From a bacterium (GTDB lineage Bacteria; Bacteroidota; Ignavibacteria; Kapaibacteriales; Kapaibacteriaceae): a DNA stretch of 6,434 nucleotides. Below, piece after piece: positions 1 to 6,330 of the stretch. The position numbers and the translations under genes were made by a program. The notes beneath the pieces were generated by a model. The model was given only the letters and a program-made list of their open reading frames with translations. It made no database searches and was not told the DNA's origin. The stretch spans positions 1-6,434 of the forward strand of contig JAGVJW010000157.1 in the NCBI GenBank assembly GCA_020050895.1. Direction: 5' to 3'. Each line of letters opens with the position of its first letter. Within the stretch, counting starts at the first letter, position 1.

Positions 1-2
1 AG

Positions 3-776
3 GCAACAATACGCGATGCAGTGTTTCTGCCGGGGTCAGCTCGTGAGATCGCGGTATCTGTTTTCTTGAGATCACACGACAACGTAAACGCATCAGTTGC
101 GACGGTCGTGCTAGACGTTGTGGACTCTACCTACCAGATTAAAATGTTGGGAGATTGTGATGCTCAAGGATGGAGCCCCACGGTAGGCAACTATGTGTTT
201 TCCGAAGGCAAGGTGAAGGTGGATGGGAAGGTTCTTGTCAGAGTAACCAATGGCTACTTGTACGATTTTGCAACGAATGTGTTTTTTCCACCGTTGATGT
301 TAAACAAATTCAATGGATTGGGGATGCTGCTCGTAGTTACATCCAGCAGCGGGTTCGTGTTTGCATACGCCTCCAAGAACGATACGCAACAAGGTAGTCA
401 AAGCTTCTTGCAGGTGAACGGAACGGCTTACGACGTAAGTGAGTACCTGAACTGGCTCGAACCCGGATATGCAGTTGAAGGAACAGACAACGTCGTATGC
501 TGGGTTAACCTAGTACGCAGCGATGCATTTGGCGAGAACATTGTGGTGCTCAACGTAAGGAAGTTGGTAGAAACCGGTTCCTATCGCGCTGCGGTAGTAA
601 AAGAGATTATCTTACAAGACCTCTTTTGCAAGTATTCCTACCTAAGCTTACATCCGCGTGGCCTCGATGCGTCGCACATGCTTATATCCATGCACTCCGA
701 CGGTGACTACATCCAACGCGCGGCGTGGATTGACCTCACCACAAACTCTATTAAGTGGCTGTCGGACTTCCCATGA
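3..776 (+). CDS. Unrecognised beta-rich protein, 5'-truncated by the window edge
   Basis: The frame is open from the first full codon (position 3) to TGA at 774-776, giving 257 visible residues. A GTG at 21 could serve as a start, but no ribosome binding site precedes it and the frame stays open upstream, so I take this as the 3' part of a longer gene. The protein alternates short hydrophobic strands with turns rich in G, D and N, as all-beta folds do. The C-terminal stretch, with ASHMLISMHSDGDYIQ followed by AAWIDLTTNSIKWL, resembles one blade of a TolB/WD40-like propeller ("...DG...-WIDL-T--IKWL"). That resemblance is a hint, not a family assignment. No signal peptide can be judged because the N-terminus is missing. 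A second short frame begins at an ATGA overlap with its stop codon, which suggests a former operon partner. I do not recognise the gene; coding status is likely from length and composition. Confidence 0.72.
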   Translation, partial: ATIRDAVFLPGSAREIAVSVFLRSHDNVNASVATVVLDVVDSTYQIKMLGDCDAQGWSPTVGNYVFSEGKVKVDGKVLVRVTNGYLYDFATNVFFPPLMLNKFNGLGMLLVVTSSSGFVFAYASKNDTQQGSQSFLQVNGTAYDVSEYLNWLEPGYAVEGTDNVVCWVNLVRSDAFGENIVVLNVRKLVETGSYRAAVVKEIILQDLFCKYSYLSLHPRGLDASHMLISMHSDGDYIQRAAWIDLTTNSIKWLSDFP

Positions 777-919
777 GGGAAGCACTTAACCCTCAAGGGC
801 TATGCGAATCTTTTCTTCCACAGAGACCTTTCAGTGCATCCGTCGCCTTGCTCTACTTAACAACTGTCCAAATGGGTCTTGTGTTTGGGGGGTGTGAAAT
901 AATTGGGCTGGTCCCGTAA
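773..919 (+). pseudogene. Possible 5' fragment of a gene cut by an IS3-type insertion
   Basis: An ATG at 773 overlaps the TGA of the upstream gene (ATGA), a common arrangement for translationally coupled genes. The frame codes 48 residues beginning MREALNPQGL and contains a hydrophobic stretch, FSASVALLYLTTVQMGLVF, that could be a membrane segment or the core of an export signal; FGGC just after it is a poor lipobox. The last codons (about 904-919) already lie inside the terminal inverted repeat of the IS remnant, and the frame stops there at TAA. This is what an insertion that decapitates a downstream gene would leave. No continuation of the frame is seen beyond the IS remnant. The frame is short, so a chance ORF remains a real alternative. 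Confidence 0.35.
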
Positions 920-929
920 AACTAGACAC
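904..929 (+). repeat. IS3-type terminal inverted repeat (single surviving end)
   Basis: TGGGCTGGTCCCGTAAAACT plus a few following bases forms the outer end of the IS remnant. IS3 elements normally start with TG and carry 20-40 bp imperfect terminal repeats next to the OrfB stop. The partner repeat is missing, so the exact length and any 3-4 bp target duplication cannot be determined. Confidence 0.6.
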
Positions 930-1065
930 ACAACGTAGTCAATCGTTGTTTGCGAATGTACTCACCTTCGAACACAACTGGTGTTGTGTATCCGAGTGTT
1001 GAGTGTAGTCTTCTTCTGTTGTATCGGTTCTCGATGAAGTGCCACACTTCCGTTCTAGACCACTT
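922..1065 (-). pseudogene. IS3-family transposase OrfB, C-terminal remnant
   Basis: Reading the minus strand from 1065 to the TAG at 924-922 gives 47 residues. They include EVWHFIENRYNRRRLHSTLG and then YTTPVVFEGEYIRKQR. The first block corresponds to the highly conserved end of IS3-family OrfB integrases, usually (Y/F)IE-x-x-YN-R-R-R-x-H-S-x-LGY followed by a (S/T)P-x-x-(F/Y)E motif. In the full enzyme (about 270-300 aa, rve/DDE fold) this segment follows the last catalytic Glu. Here an in-frame TAG at 1068-1066 and loss of all upstream similarity show that the gene is broken. The DDE residues are absent, so the fragment has no activity. Confidence 0.88.
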
Positions 1066-1078
1066 CTAATGTGGACTT

Positions 1079-1102
1079 GCGGTCAACTTCGAGTTGGACC
1101 GC
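1079..1102. repeat. Strong imperfect hairpin next to the IS remnant
   Basis: GCGGTC (1079-1084) pairs with GACCGC (1097-1102), and AACT (1085-1088) pairs with AGTT (1092-1095). This leaves a 3-nt TCG loop and one bulged G at 1096, a 10-bp stem in 24 nt. Neither strand has a T-run after the stem, so it is not a classical intrinsic terminator. It could be a protein-binding palindrome, an RNA structure or a relic of a mobile element. Confidence 0.5.
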
Positions 1103-1454
1103 TAATAGAAGGATGAACAGCGACACGACAAGAAGCAGAACTATGAAAACCCTACATTCTCGAATTCGAGGCTTGCCTTTTTACATAGAAGGTGACAGAA
1201 GAAACTAACCCCAAACGATTGAAGACAAAAGAGCATCGAATCCTATGAAGCGACTGGAAGTTGTACGCTTGGTAGATTCCGCTAATAACAGAACAGCCAA
1301 CATGCTTACTACTAGCACAAGCCGAAACCGCAACGATTAGAACATTGCCAGCAATAGTGTCCGTACTGAAACACTGGCATTCTTAAGTCTCTTATATTAC
1401 TGAAGTTAAGCCATTACTTCGAATCCCTATGGGTCCGCAGATGATGAATAATTT

Positions 1455-1466
1455 TATCTTTAGAAT
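1455..1466 (+). promoter_or_regulatory. Possible promoter core upstream of the small barrel gene
   Basis: TATCTTTA (1455-1462) resembles the Bacteroidota -7 element TAnnTTTG with one mismatch, and the overlapping TAGAAT (1461-1466) is one mismatch from a sigma70 -10 box. No convincing -33 TTTG or -35 TTGACA lies at the expected distance. It sits about 15-25 nt before the start codon, which would give a very short leader. This is a weak sequence match. Confidence 0.22.
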
Positions 1467-1478
1467 ACTGAGGCACCG

Positions 1479-1907
1479 ATGTCCATGAAATCTCTTTTAC
1501 TGTCGCTCATACTCTTCGTTGCGCTGCTTGCCCCCTATCAGATGTATGCTGATACAGGAATTGGCATACAATTCGGTCATCCCGGAACGGTGGGCTTGTC
1601 ACTAAGATTTGATAATATCCCGATTGGTGCAGCATGGAGGTTTGGAAATAGTGGTTATCTGCACACAACGGTCGACGTGTGGCTTCTCAAAGAAAATCTT
1701 GCAGAGCACCTTGATTGGTACCTTGGTCCCGGCGTCGATCTCGGCATTGGAGATCCATTCCTGTTTGCGGCACGTGTACCCGTTGGATTACAGTGGTTCC
1801 CGGCGGAAAGGATAGAAGTCTTTGGACAACTCGCTCCAGGATTGCAGATCATAAACAAATCGGCGTTTTACTTTGCTGGTGCCATTGGTATTCGTTTTAT
1901 CTTGTAA
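1479..1907 (+). CDS. Small outer-membrane beta-barrel-like protein with signal peptide
   Basis: The gene encodes a 142-aa exported protein. Residues 1-24 form a signal peptide: Lys4, a long hydrophobic core (LLLSLILFVALLA) and a likely cleavage after MYA before DTG. The mature ~118 residues are amphipathic strands with G-rich turns: GIGIQFGHPGTVGLSLRF, AAWRFG, then WYLGPGVDLGIG, RVPVGLQWF, VFGQLAPGL and the ending GAIGIRFIL. The blocks "RVPVGL..." and "...APGL...GIGIRF" match a pattern I know from small 8-strand-type barrel proteins common in Bacteroidota and Chlorobiota, with a terminal beta-signal ending in aromatic and hydrophobic residues. The likely site is the outer membrane; no substrate or partner can be named. 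ATG 1479 has GAGG at 1470-1473, 5 nt upstream; ATG 1485 (MKSLLL) is an alternative start. The next gene begins 2 nt after the stop, so the two are probably co-translated. Confidence 0.82.
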   Translation: MSMKSLLLSLILFVALLAPYQMYADTGIGIQFGHPGTVGLSLRFDNIPIGAAWRFGNSGYLHTTVDVWLLKENLAEHLDWYLGPGVDLGIGDPFLFAARVPVGLQWFPAERIEVFGQLAPGLQIINKSAFYFAGAIGIRFIL

Positions 1908-1909
1908 GT

Positions 1910-2272
1910 ATGATGCTATTCCGCCATCTCATGGTCTTCCTGTTCATTTGCGCCAGTCTTGCCTTGCTCATGGCTCAGGATACTTCCACGATGTTAAAAC
2001 AATGCAGCTGCAGTGTATCGTGGACGAGAAGAGGCGAGGATGCTGTTGTTACGGTAAGCGTGAAAAATGGAACAAAGAAAACGCTTGTTGATCCTGTTGT
2101 TCGTGTGAGGTTCTACAATGCCGATAGTGTAGAAGTAGCCTGCGATGCTAAAATGTATTTCACGCGAATAAAGTCGCAAGCCTCTAAACGCCTTGAAGCT
2201 CGAATCTGGCAGCTTGTTCCGCAAGATGCCGTCTACGCTAAGGGATCTCTTGATGCTGGGGTGCTCGAGTAA
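1910..2272 (+). CDS. Small exported protein with a predicted Ig-like (FxLYD-like) beta domain
   Basis: The gene encodes 120 aa starting MMLFRHLMVF. The frame is open further upstream, to an ATG at 1715, but that part lies wholly over the barrel gene in another frame. The ATG at 1910 begins a clear signal peptide (hydrophobic core to about residue 20, probable cleavage LLMA|QD at residue 22), so I take that start; ATG 1913 is equally possible. The mature part has a C-x-C pair (C32, C34) and a third Cys (C78). The stretch AVVTVSVKNGTKKTL then PVVRVRFYNADSVEV has the strand pattern of FxLYD/CARDB-type Ig-like domains: "v.v.V.N.t...l..v.v.fyd.d". It is presumably periplasmic or surface exposed. 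The family link rests on pattern only. Two nt separate it from the barrel gene and no Shine-Dalgarno is visible, which points to translational coupling. The 3' end faces the minus-strand operon with a 53-bp gap. Confidence 0.72.
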   Translation: MMLFRHLMVFLFICASLALLMAQDTSTMLKQCSCSVSWTRRGEDAVVTVSVKNGTKKTLVDPVVRVRFYNADSVEVACDAKMYFTRIKSQASKRLEARIWQLVPQDAVYAKGSLDAGVLE

Positions 2273-2325
2273 GGTTTTGCGACGATACTGCAATCACCAC
2301 TGCCGAACGCAAAAATCTACGATTG

Positions 2326-2583
2326 TTATCGTGCCAACGTTACAAGTCCGCTGCCAATCGGTATGCCTGCCTTGTCATAGGCTGAGAGGGAATACACGCC
2401 AACCGGAAACCGGCTCACATCAATAGTTAACCTGCTTCGTCCGGGTTCAAATCTAATTTTCTTTACTACCTTTCCTTCAATCGATGTTACAACCAATTGG
2501 GAGCCATCACTTCGTTCCATTTCTGCTTCACCAAGGATAACTTCGATGGTTTCGTTTGCAGGGTTGGGAGTAATGAGAAGGGC
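2326..2583 (-). other. T9SS type A-like C-terminal sorting domain
   Basis: These codons encode residues ~603-687 of the propeller protein. The domain has the usual layout: an N-P-A motif after the first strand (TPNPANETIEV), a "v.s.eGk.v" strand-turn, an "idvs.fp.GvYsl" block and a closing hydrophobic strand. In known T9SS substrates this domain is recognised in the periplasm and cleaved by the PorU sortase at the surface. The final strand (GSGLVTLAR) is somewhat atypical, lacking the common terminal Lys. Confidence 0.82.
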
Positions 2584-4389
2584 GTGTTGCAATGGTGCTT
2601 CTTCGACAGATACCGCCGAAAGCGGTACGCGTATTACAGTGCCCCCTTCACCTACAGCCGTTATCTCACCGGCGGTAAGAGCAACGTCAGTGAACTGTGT
2701 TGCACCATCGAAGATTGTCCACTGCGAGGTTGGACTAGCACGGTAAATAATTTTACCACTTATGGTTGTTAATGCCGCGCGCCCGGTTGATGCATCGACA
2801 TCTACCGCAGTAACCATGATGGAACTTTCGGGAATGGTAAGGGGCATGAATGTGTTTCCACCATCTGTTGTAAGGAGTCCTAAACCAAATTGCCCAACGA
2901 ATAGGCCGATACCAGATGCATCAATGTCACCATCCATAAAAGTTGAACTAACATTCGTTGTGAGTGGTATCCACGTGCTGCCGCCGTCTATTGTCCTTGA
3001 AATAACACCACCAGTGCCGCACACGTAGGCCTCATTTGAGCTGACTGCTTCAACGTCAAGCAAACTTGTACCTGCAACCGATCCCACCTGCGACCACGAA
3101 GAACCATCGGAAGACACATAGACGTTCTCTCTACCAGCGGCCCAGAACGAACCGTTGAACGAGATGGAAGAAAGAGGAGTTTGATTTGGTAAAGAAATTG
3201 AATTCCATGTTGAACCGCCATCCGATGAACGCAGTACAACGCCATCTGCACCGCTGACGCACAAGGTGCTTCCATCCAAATTAGAAGCAATCCCGGTCAG
3301 TAATGCAGCACTTCCTGTAGTATGCTGAATCCATTCACCTGTACTAGAGCGTGAATGCACAGCGCCATTGGAACCTACACACCACAGCGTTCCATCGCTG
3401 AGTACTAAGTGGTCGAAATAGAAGGGGGCGTTGTAAGCGCCTACCTCGGTAAACGATGTTGGAACTAGTTTCAAAACCCTCACCATTCCATCCTCACCGG
3501 TAACAACAGCGGCACCAATGACGGAGGAATATAAAACTCCTTTTGTAGCTACTGTGTCGCCAACATAAACCTGCTGCCAGGTGGAACCATCCTGCGAAAC
3601 GCCTATTGTTCCATACGCAGAACCCGCGGCAACAAGTGTGTTGGCATCTCGATCGATATTCATGATCGACCCGTAAACGTCCGATAACTGTTGAGTCCAC
3701 GTAACTCCACCATCCTCGGTACGAAGAATCCCACCATTGATTCCAACCCAACCGCTCTGAGCATTTGTAAAAAGGCAAGAGTAAAATGTGCTGCCTACAG
3801 AACCTGTGCGCACCTGCCAAATTGAGGAGCCTGCAGCAAGCGTTGCAATGTATCCATCCTCACCAACGGCTAGGAATGCACCACCTGGCAGAACAGTAAC
3901 ATCGTATAATGTCAAATTAGTTCCTGTATTTGTTGTCTGCCACGTCGCACCCCCATCGCTGGTTTTCATAGCCATACCTCCAGTGCCAACGCTGACTGCG
4001 TTGTTACCGGATGGATCAAGAGCGACACCATAGAAGTGCTCGAACGTTCCAGTCGATTTACTTGCCCACGATTGACCTCCGTTCGTCGATTGCAAAATTG
4101 TTCCGTCAGACCCAACGCAAATCCCCATTGATGCCGGACCAAATTCGATATCGTTAAGGAGAACAGAGTCGCCAATCTCGGCGAAGGCTGCCTTGAAATC
4201 TGGATTCGTCAATTCCGAATACATTATGGTTGCCTGGTCCCCACAAATAAACAGGTAGGGGGCATTGTATTCCACATCGGTGATTGTATATCCTCCGAAT
4301 GAGTAATTGTCTATCCTGCTGACGTATTGTTGCGACAATGCGCTTGCTACGGCTAGGATATTTGCAATCGTTACAATTAGTGTTTTCAT
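2326..4389 (-). CDS. Secreted YCF48/BNR-like beta-propeller protein with T9SS C-terminal sorting domain
   Basis: The 687-aa protein has a signal peptide (MKTLIVTIANILAVASALSQ, cleavage about residue 17-20). Residues ~30-595 are tandem propeller repeats of the photosystem-assembly YCF48/BNR type with the signature (S/T)-x-DGG-x-TW. Examples are TNGGQSW (~102-108), SDGGATW (~144-150), EDGGVTW (~225-231), QDGSTW (~266-271), SDGGSTW (~389-395), SDGSSW (~427-432), IDGGSTW (~467-473) and TDGGNTF (~508-514). Eight clear copies plus weaker ones would suit one or two propellers. Residues ~603-687 look like a type A T9SS sorting domain: LLITPNPANETIEV, then IEGKVVKK, IDVSRFPVGVYSLSAYD and a final strand ending in VTLAR. 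T9SS would carry the protein across the outer membrane and remove this domain. YCF48-type propellers usually mediate binding rather than catalysis, and no catalytic motif is seen. It starts 9 nt after the stop of the caspase-like gene, so the two are almost certainly co-expressed and may be functionally linked. Confidence 0.9.
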   Translation of the reverse strand: MKTLIVTIANILAVASALSQQYVSRIDNYSFGGYTITDVEYNAPYLFICGDQATIMYSELTNPDFKAAFAEIGDSVLLNDIEFGPASMGICVGSDGTILQSTNGGQSWASKSTGTFEHFYGVALDPSGNNAVSVGTGGMAMKTSDGGATWQTTNTGTNLTLYDVTVLPGGAFLAVGEDGYIATLAAGSSIWQVRTGSVGSTFYSCLFTNAQSGWVGINGGILRTEDGGVTWTQQLSDVYGSIMNIDRDANTLVAAGSAYGTIGVSQDGSTWQQVYVGDTVATKGVLYSSVIGAAVVTGEDGMVRVLKLVPTSFTEVGAYNAPFYFDHLVLSDGTLWCVGSNGAVHSRSSTGEWIQHTTGSAALLTGIASNLDGSTLCVSGADGVVLRSSDGGSTWNSISLPNQTPLSSISFNGSFWAAGRENVYVSSDGSSWSQVGSVAGTSLLDVEAVSSNEAYVCGTGGVISRTIDGGSTWIPLTTNVSSTFMDGDIDASGIGLFVGQFGLGLLTTDGGNTFMPLTIPESSIMVTAVDVDASTGRAALTTISGKIIYRASPTSQWTIFDGATQFTDVALTAGEITAVGEGGTVIRVPLSAVSVEEAPLQHALLITPNPANETIEVILGEAEMERSDGSQLVVTSIEGKVVKKIRFEPGRSRLTIDVSRFPVGVYSLSAYDKAGIPIGSGLVTLAR

Positions 4390-4393
4390 GTTA

Positions 4394-4399
4394 CCACCC
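4394..4399 (-). promoter_or_regulatory. Ribosome binding site of the propeller gene, overlapping the upstream stop
   Basis: The minus strand reads GGGTGG, 4 nt before the ATG at 4389-4387. Its first G is the last base of the upstream TAG stop (4401-4399). It resembles part of the Shine-Dalgarno sequence, and the overlap implies termination-reinitiation coupling between the two genes. It also supports ATG 4389 as the start. Confidence 0.5.
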
Positions 4400-6306
4400 T
4401 AGTCTACAGTGAGAATAATTGGCGGAAGTGGATCGTACGACCAATACGCCCACCATCTGAGCTTGGCAAAGCTCTTCGTTGTAGTGTAACCATGACTTCT
4501 TCCATACACCTGTACGCTCCCCCACGAACCTTGCATTGTTTCGCAGGCTAGCAGAACAAGATCGCGCCAAAAGGGATGTCTGTCGCAGTTGAAGGCTGTT
4601 TGTGAAATACCCTTTACATGCTCACCACCTCGCTGCGGAGTATTCCACGATCCGGCGATAAACATGCGTGCCATATTGATCTTCCCCGATGCTCCATGAC
4701 CAACAAAGGCAAATGTCTTAATACACGGGTTTTCTACTATCGCTTGAAACTCAGTTACAACGAGAGAATCATCTCCAATTACATCATACCCTGCATTTGT
4801 AAGTTTTGATACCAACGACTCGTATGCACTTTTCAAAGCGCCGGATCTGCCTCCATACAACTCCTCACCAGAAGATGTCCCTCCCAATATCTCCTTCCAG
4901 GTATCCCAAACACTGCCTGCAAGTTTTGAAACGCTTGTACCTTCGTCATCTCCCAGCCCGACAAAAGCCTTTGGCTTCCCAACCGGGGGCAGGGTATCGA
5001 TAACAGTTACAGGATCGTCGTTTGCCTGTAGCCCCCCATCATTGATGATGCACTGAACAATGGTTGGTTTAGATGCTGAGCGGCGTACAACAATGGATGA
5101 ACCAGTTGAAGGAATCGGTAATTCGCCAGCGCCTCCGATAATAGACCAGGTATAGGTAAGGCCATCATTGCTTGTGTTAGAAAGAGTATCGCTCGGTGAA
5201 CAAGTTGTTGGCGTGGATCCGCATACAAGTTTGTATTTGTCAATATCACCAGCACTAACGGACAGAAGAGTGAGATACTCCGGACACAGAAACGGCGCTG
5301 ATGACTTCCTGATTCCACCAGTCACAGATATAGGCGGACCTTTCTCCCAAATTGGTTCAAGAGGTGTGCACGCATTGCCCGATACCGTTTCAACAACTCC
5401 ATCAGATTTAGGCTTAAGATGGCTGTACGTGGGTGAAACGTCGTAGGTATACGCATCCCATGTTGGTGTATAATCTGCAGAGTAAATGCGTGATGTTGAT
5501 ACATTGAAGAAAACCGATCCCGACACTTCTTCATCGGGTGCCTTGCCCCCTGCATTTGTTACGCGCAACCGAATTGTAGCTGAAAAAAATTCTGATGGAG
5601 GGCAAACCGGCATCTGGTACATTACGGTGTTCGTGCTACCCGCCGAAGCCTGAATTAGAGAGCCAGGACCTTCGAGAGTCCATTCATAGGAAACATCGTC
5701 TGGATATGGCCCGCGAACAACCGATGTGTCTTCATCCAAGCAACCGCAAGATTGTTCAAGCAAGTCGGCGTCAGTGACAAGAGCTGAAATTCCGATTACG
5801 TCGGCTGGACGCAACTTATCACCAACCATTGGCGTGTCGGGCCAGATCTTAAACGAAGATACAATCTTCATCGCAGGGCCTGCCCGCCACGTTTCACCTG
5901 CCTCGCAGCCGGGAATGTAGGCCTCGAAAATCAAAGACGTTTCATTATCAGACGGATCGATCTCGCTGCCATAAATAACCGTGCCTCGAACGTAGTGAGA
6001 GCCAGCAGTTGTTGCGGTAAAGTTCTCTGTCGCCGTTACGTCTCGCTCTGTATATGGATTAAGGGTCGACTCATCTTGCGTATAATCGAACACCTTAGAA
6101 CCCGTTGCATTGGTACCTAGAAAAATCTCCCACCTGACAGCAAATGCATCTGCCATTACATTATCGTTACGAACAACCAGAACAAGCTGGTAGACGCCAA
6201 CCGTAATTGGCAGAATCTTCAGTTGCTTTGCAACAAAGTCAGTTGCATGTAATGTCGTTATTGCAGTTGTCACCAACAAGAGAACAACGAATAGCAATCT
6301 GTTCAT
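4399..6306 (-). CDS. Secreted Ig-repeat protein with C-terminal caspase/CHAT-like (clan CD) peptidase domain
   Basis: The 635-aa protein has a signal peptide, residues 1-21 (MNRLLFVVLLLVTTAITTLHA, cleaved before TDF, quoted without the cleavage site). Residues ~24-130 look like a CARDB-type beta domain (YQLVLVVRNDNVMAD, and DPSDNETSLIFEA at the end). Residues ~134-270 and ~313-437 are two related PKD/Ig-like modules sharing the motif D-x-(V/L)-(S/T)-Y-x-W-(T/S), followed by G-x-G: DDVSYEWTLEGPG and DGLTYTWSIIGGAG. Residues ~445-625 fit a caspase-type fold: first strand KAFVGLGDD, helix SAYESLVSKLTNAGYDVI, KTFAFVGHGASG with candidate catalytic His537, and RDLVLLACET with candidate Cys588. That His-Gly then Ala-Cys order and spacing is the hallmark of clan CD (caspase, CHAT, gingipain C25, clostripain), and ACET resembles the CHAT motif. 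Twelve cysteines suggest disulfides outside the cytoplasm. No T9SS sorting domain follows; the chain ends at ILTVD. The exact peptidase family is uncertain and activity is inferred. A weak GGGG Shine-Dalgarno (6312-6315) precedes ATG 6306. Confidence 0.85.
   Translation of the reverse strand: MNRLLFVVLLLVTTAITTLHATDFVAKQLKILPITVGVYQLVLVVRNDNVMADAFAVRWEIFLGTNATGSKVFDYTQDESTLNPYTERDVTATENFTATTAGSHYVRGTVIYGSEIDPSDNETSLIFEAYIPGCEAGETWRAGPAMKIVSSFKIWPDTPMVGDKLRPADVIGISALVTDADLLEQSCGCLDEDTSVVRGPYPDDVSYEWTLEGPGSLIQASAGSTNTVMYQMPVCPPSEFFSATIRLRVTNAGGKAPDEEVSGSVFFNVSTSRIYSADYTPTWDAYTYDVSPTYSHLKPKSDGVVETVSGNACTPLEPIWEKGPPISVTGGIRKSSAPFLCPEYLTLLSVSAGDIDKYKLVCGSTPTTCSPSDTLSNTSNDGLTYTWSIIGGAGELPIPSTGSSIVVRRSASKPTIVQCIINDGGLQANDDPVTVIDTLPPVGKPKAFVGLGDDEGTSVSKLAGSVWDTWKEILGGTSSGEELYGGRSGALKSAYESLVSKLTNAGYDVIGDDSLVVTEFQAIVENPCIKTFAFVGHGASGKINMARMFIAGSWNTPQRGGEHVKGISQTAFNCDRHPFWRDLVLLACETMQGSWGSVQVYGRSHGYTTTKSFAKLRWWAYWSYDPLPPIILTVD
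4432..4974 (-). other. Clan CD cysteine peptidase-like domain (candidate dyad His537/Cys588)
   Basis: These are residues ~445-625 of the 635-aa protein. The His codon is the complement of 4696-4698 and the Cys codon the complement of 4543-4545. Both candidate residues end hydrophobic strands (KTFAFVGHG and DLVLLAC) and are 51 residues apart, a spacing typical of caspase-like folds. The family assignment was made by motif reading, not by a profile search. Confidence 0.7.
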
Positions 6307-6330
6307 GGCTACCCCGACAAAAGTGAAGGG

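Larger units (their letters stand above)
904..1065 (-). mobile_element. Truncated IS3-family insertion sequence, transposase-distal end only
   Basis: The right end of an IS3-family element lies on the minus strand. The outer tip reads TGGGCTGGTCCCGTAAAACT on the plus strand from 904, which has the form of an IS3-type terminal inverted repeat, and the transposase stop codon (complement of 922-924) sits just inside it, as usual for these elements. Only the C-terminal transposase codons follow. The DDE catalytic core, OrfA, the frameshift site and the other terminal repeat are not in the window, and I found no second copy of the end sequence. The element is therefore a decayed remnant that cannot move by itself. 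The inner boundary near 1065 is set by where recognisable transposase sequence ends; a degenerate continuation to about 1110 is possible. Confidence 0.8.
1066..1478. other. Gene-poor interval between the IS remnant and the small exported-protein genes
   Basis: About 410 bases without a supportable gene. The longest frames are about 31 codons on the plus strand (from ATG 1113 and ATG 1245) and a 22-residue Cys-containing frame on the minus strand (1312-1380); none has a credible ribosome binding site or recognisable sequence. The interval holds a strong hairpin (1079-1102) and, just before the next gene, AT-rich sequence that may contain a promoter. It could be decayed DNA from the IS insertion and deletion event. 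No tRNA, CRISPR or riboswitch-like structure was recognised. Confidence 0.5.

Noticed and set aside
802..897. Plus-strand 31-codon frame beginning MRIFSSTETF
   Set aside because: It overlaps the ATGA-coupled frame, lacks a ribosome binding site and shows no recognisable features.
1036..1050. GAAGTG-CCA-CACTTC hairpin
   Set aside because: It lies inside the transposase remnant's coding sequence and is short; a chance occurrence is sufficient explanation.
1159..1170. Perfect 12-bp palindrome CTCGAATTCGAG
   Set aside because: One or two palindromes of this length are expected by chance in a window this size, and it has no second copy or promoter context.
1055..1180. Minus-strand frame with a membrane-like stretch (VFIVLLLVVSLFILLLAVQL)
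   Set aside because: It has no ATG, GTG or TTG before the hydrophobic part, no ribosome binding site, and its 3' end overlaps the IS3 transposase remnant in another frame. The hydrophobicity follows from pyrimidine-rich DNA.
1312..1380. Minus-strand 22-codon frame with four cysteines (MPVFQYGHYCWQC...)
   Set aside because: It is too short to support, with only a weak AGAG upstream and no conservation evidence.
1715..1909. Longer N-terminus for the 120-aa exported protein from ATG 1715
   Set aside because: That segment is the barrel gene read in another frame, is rich in R, W and S, and would bury a clear signal peptide 65 residues into the chain.
2275..2315. Inverted repeat TTTTGCG ... CGCAAAAA between the convergent genes, considered as a bidirectional terminator
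   Set aside because: The stem is 7 bp and AT-rich, the loop is 26 nt, and no T-run follows the stem on either strand.
2326..6306. Many plus- and minus-strand frames of 60-110 codons over the two large genes
   Set aside because: They lie fully over strongly supported genes with signal peptides and domain repeats, and their compositions are not protein-like.
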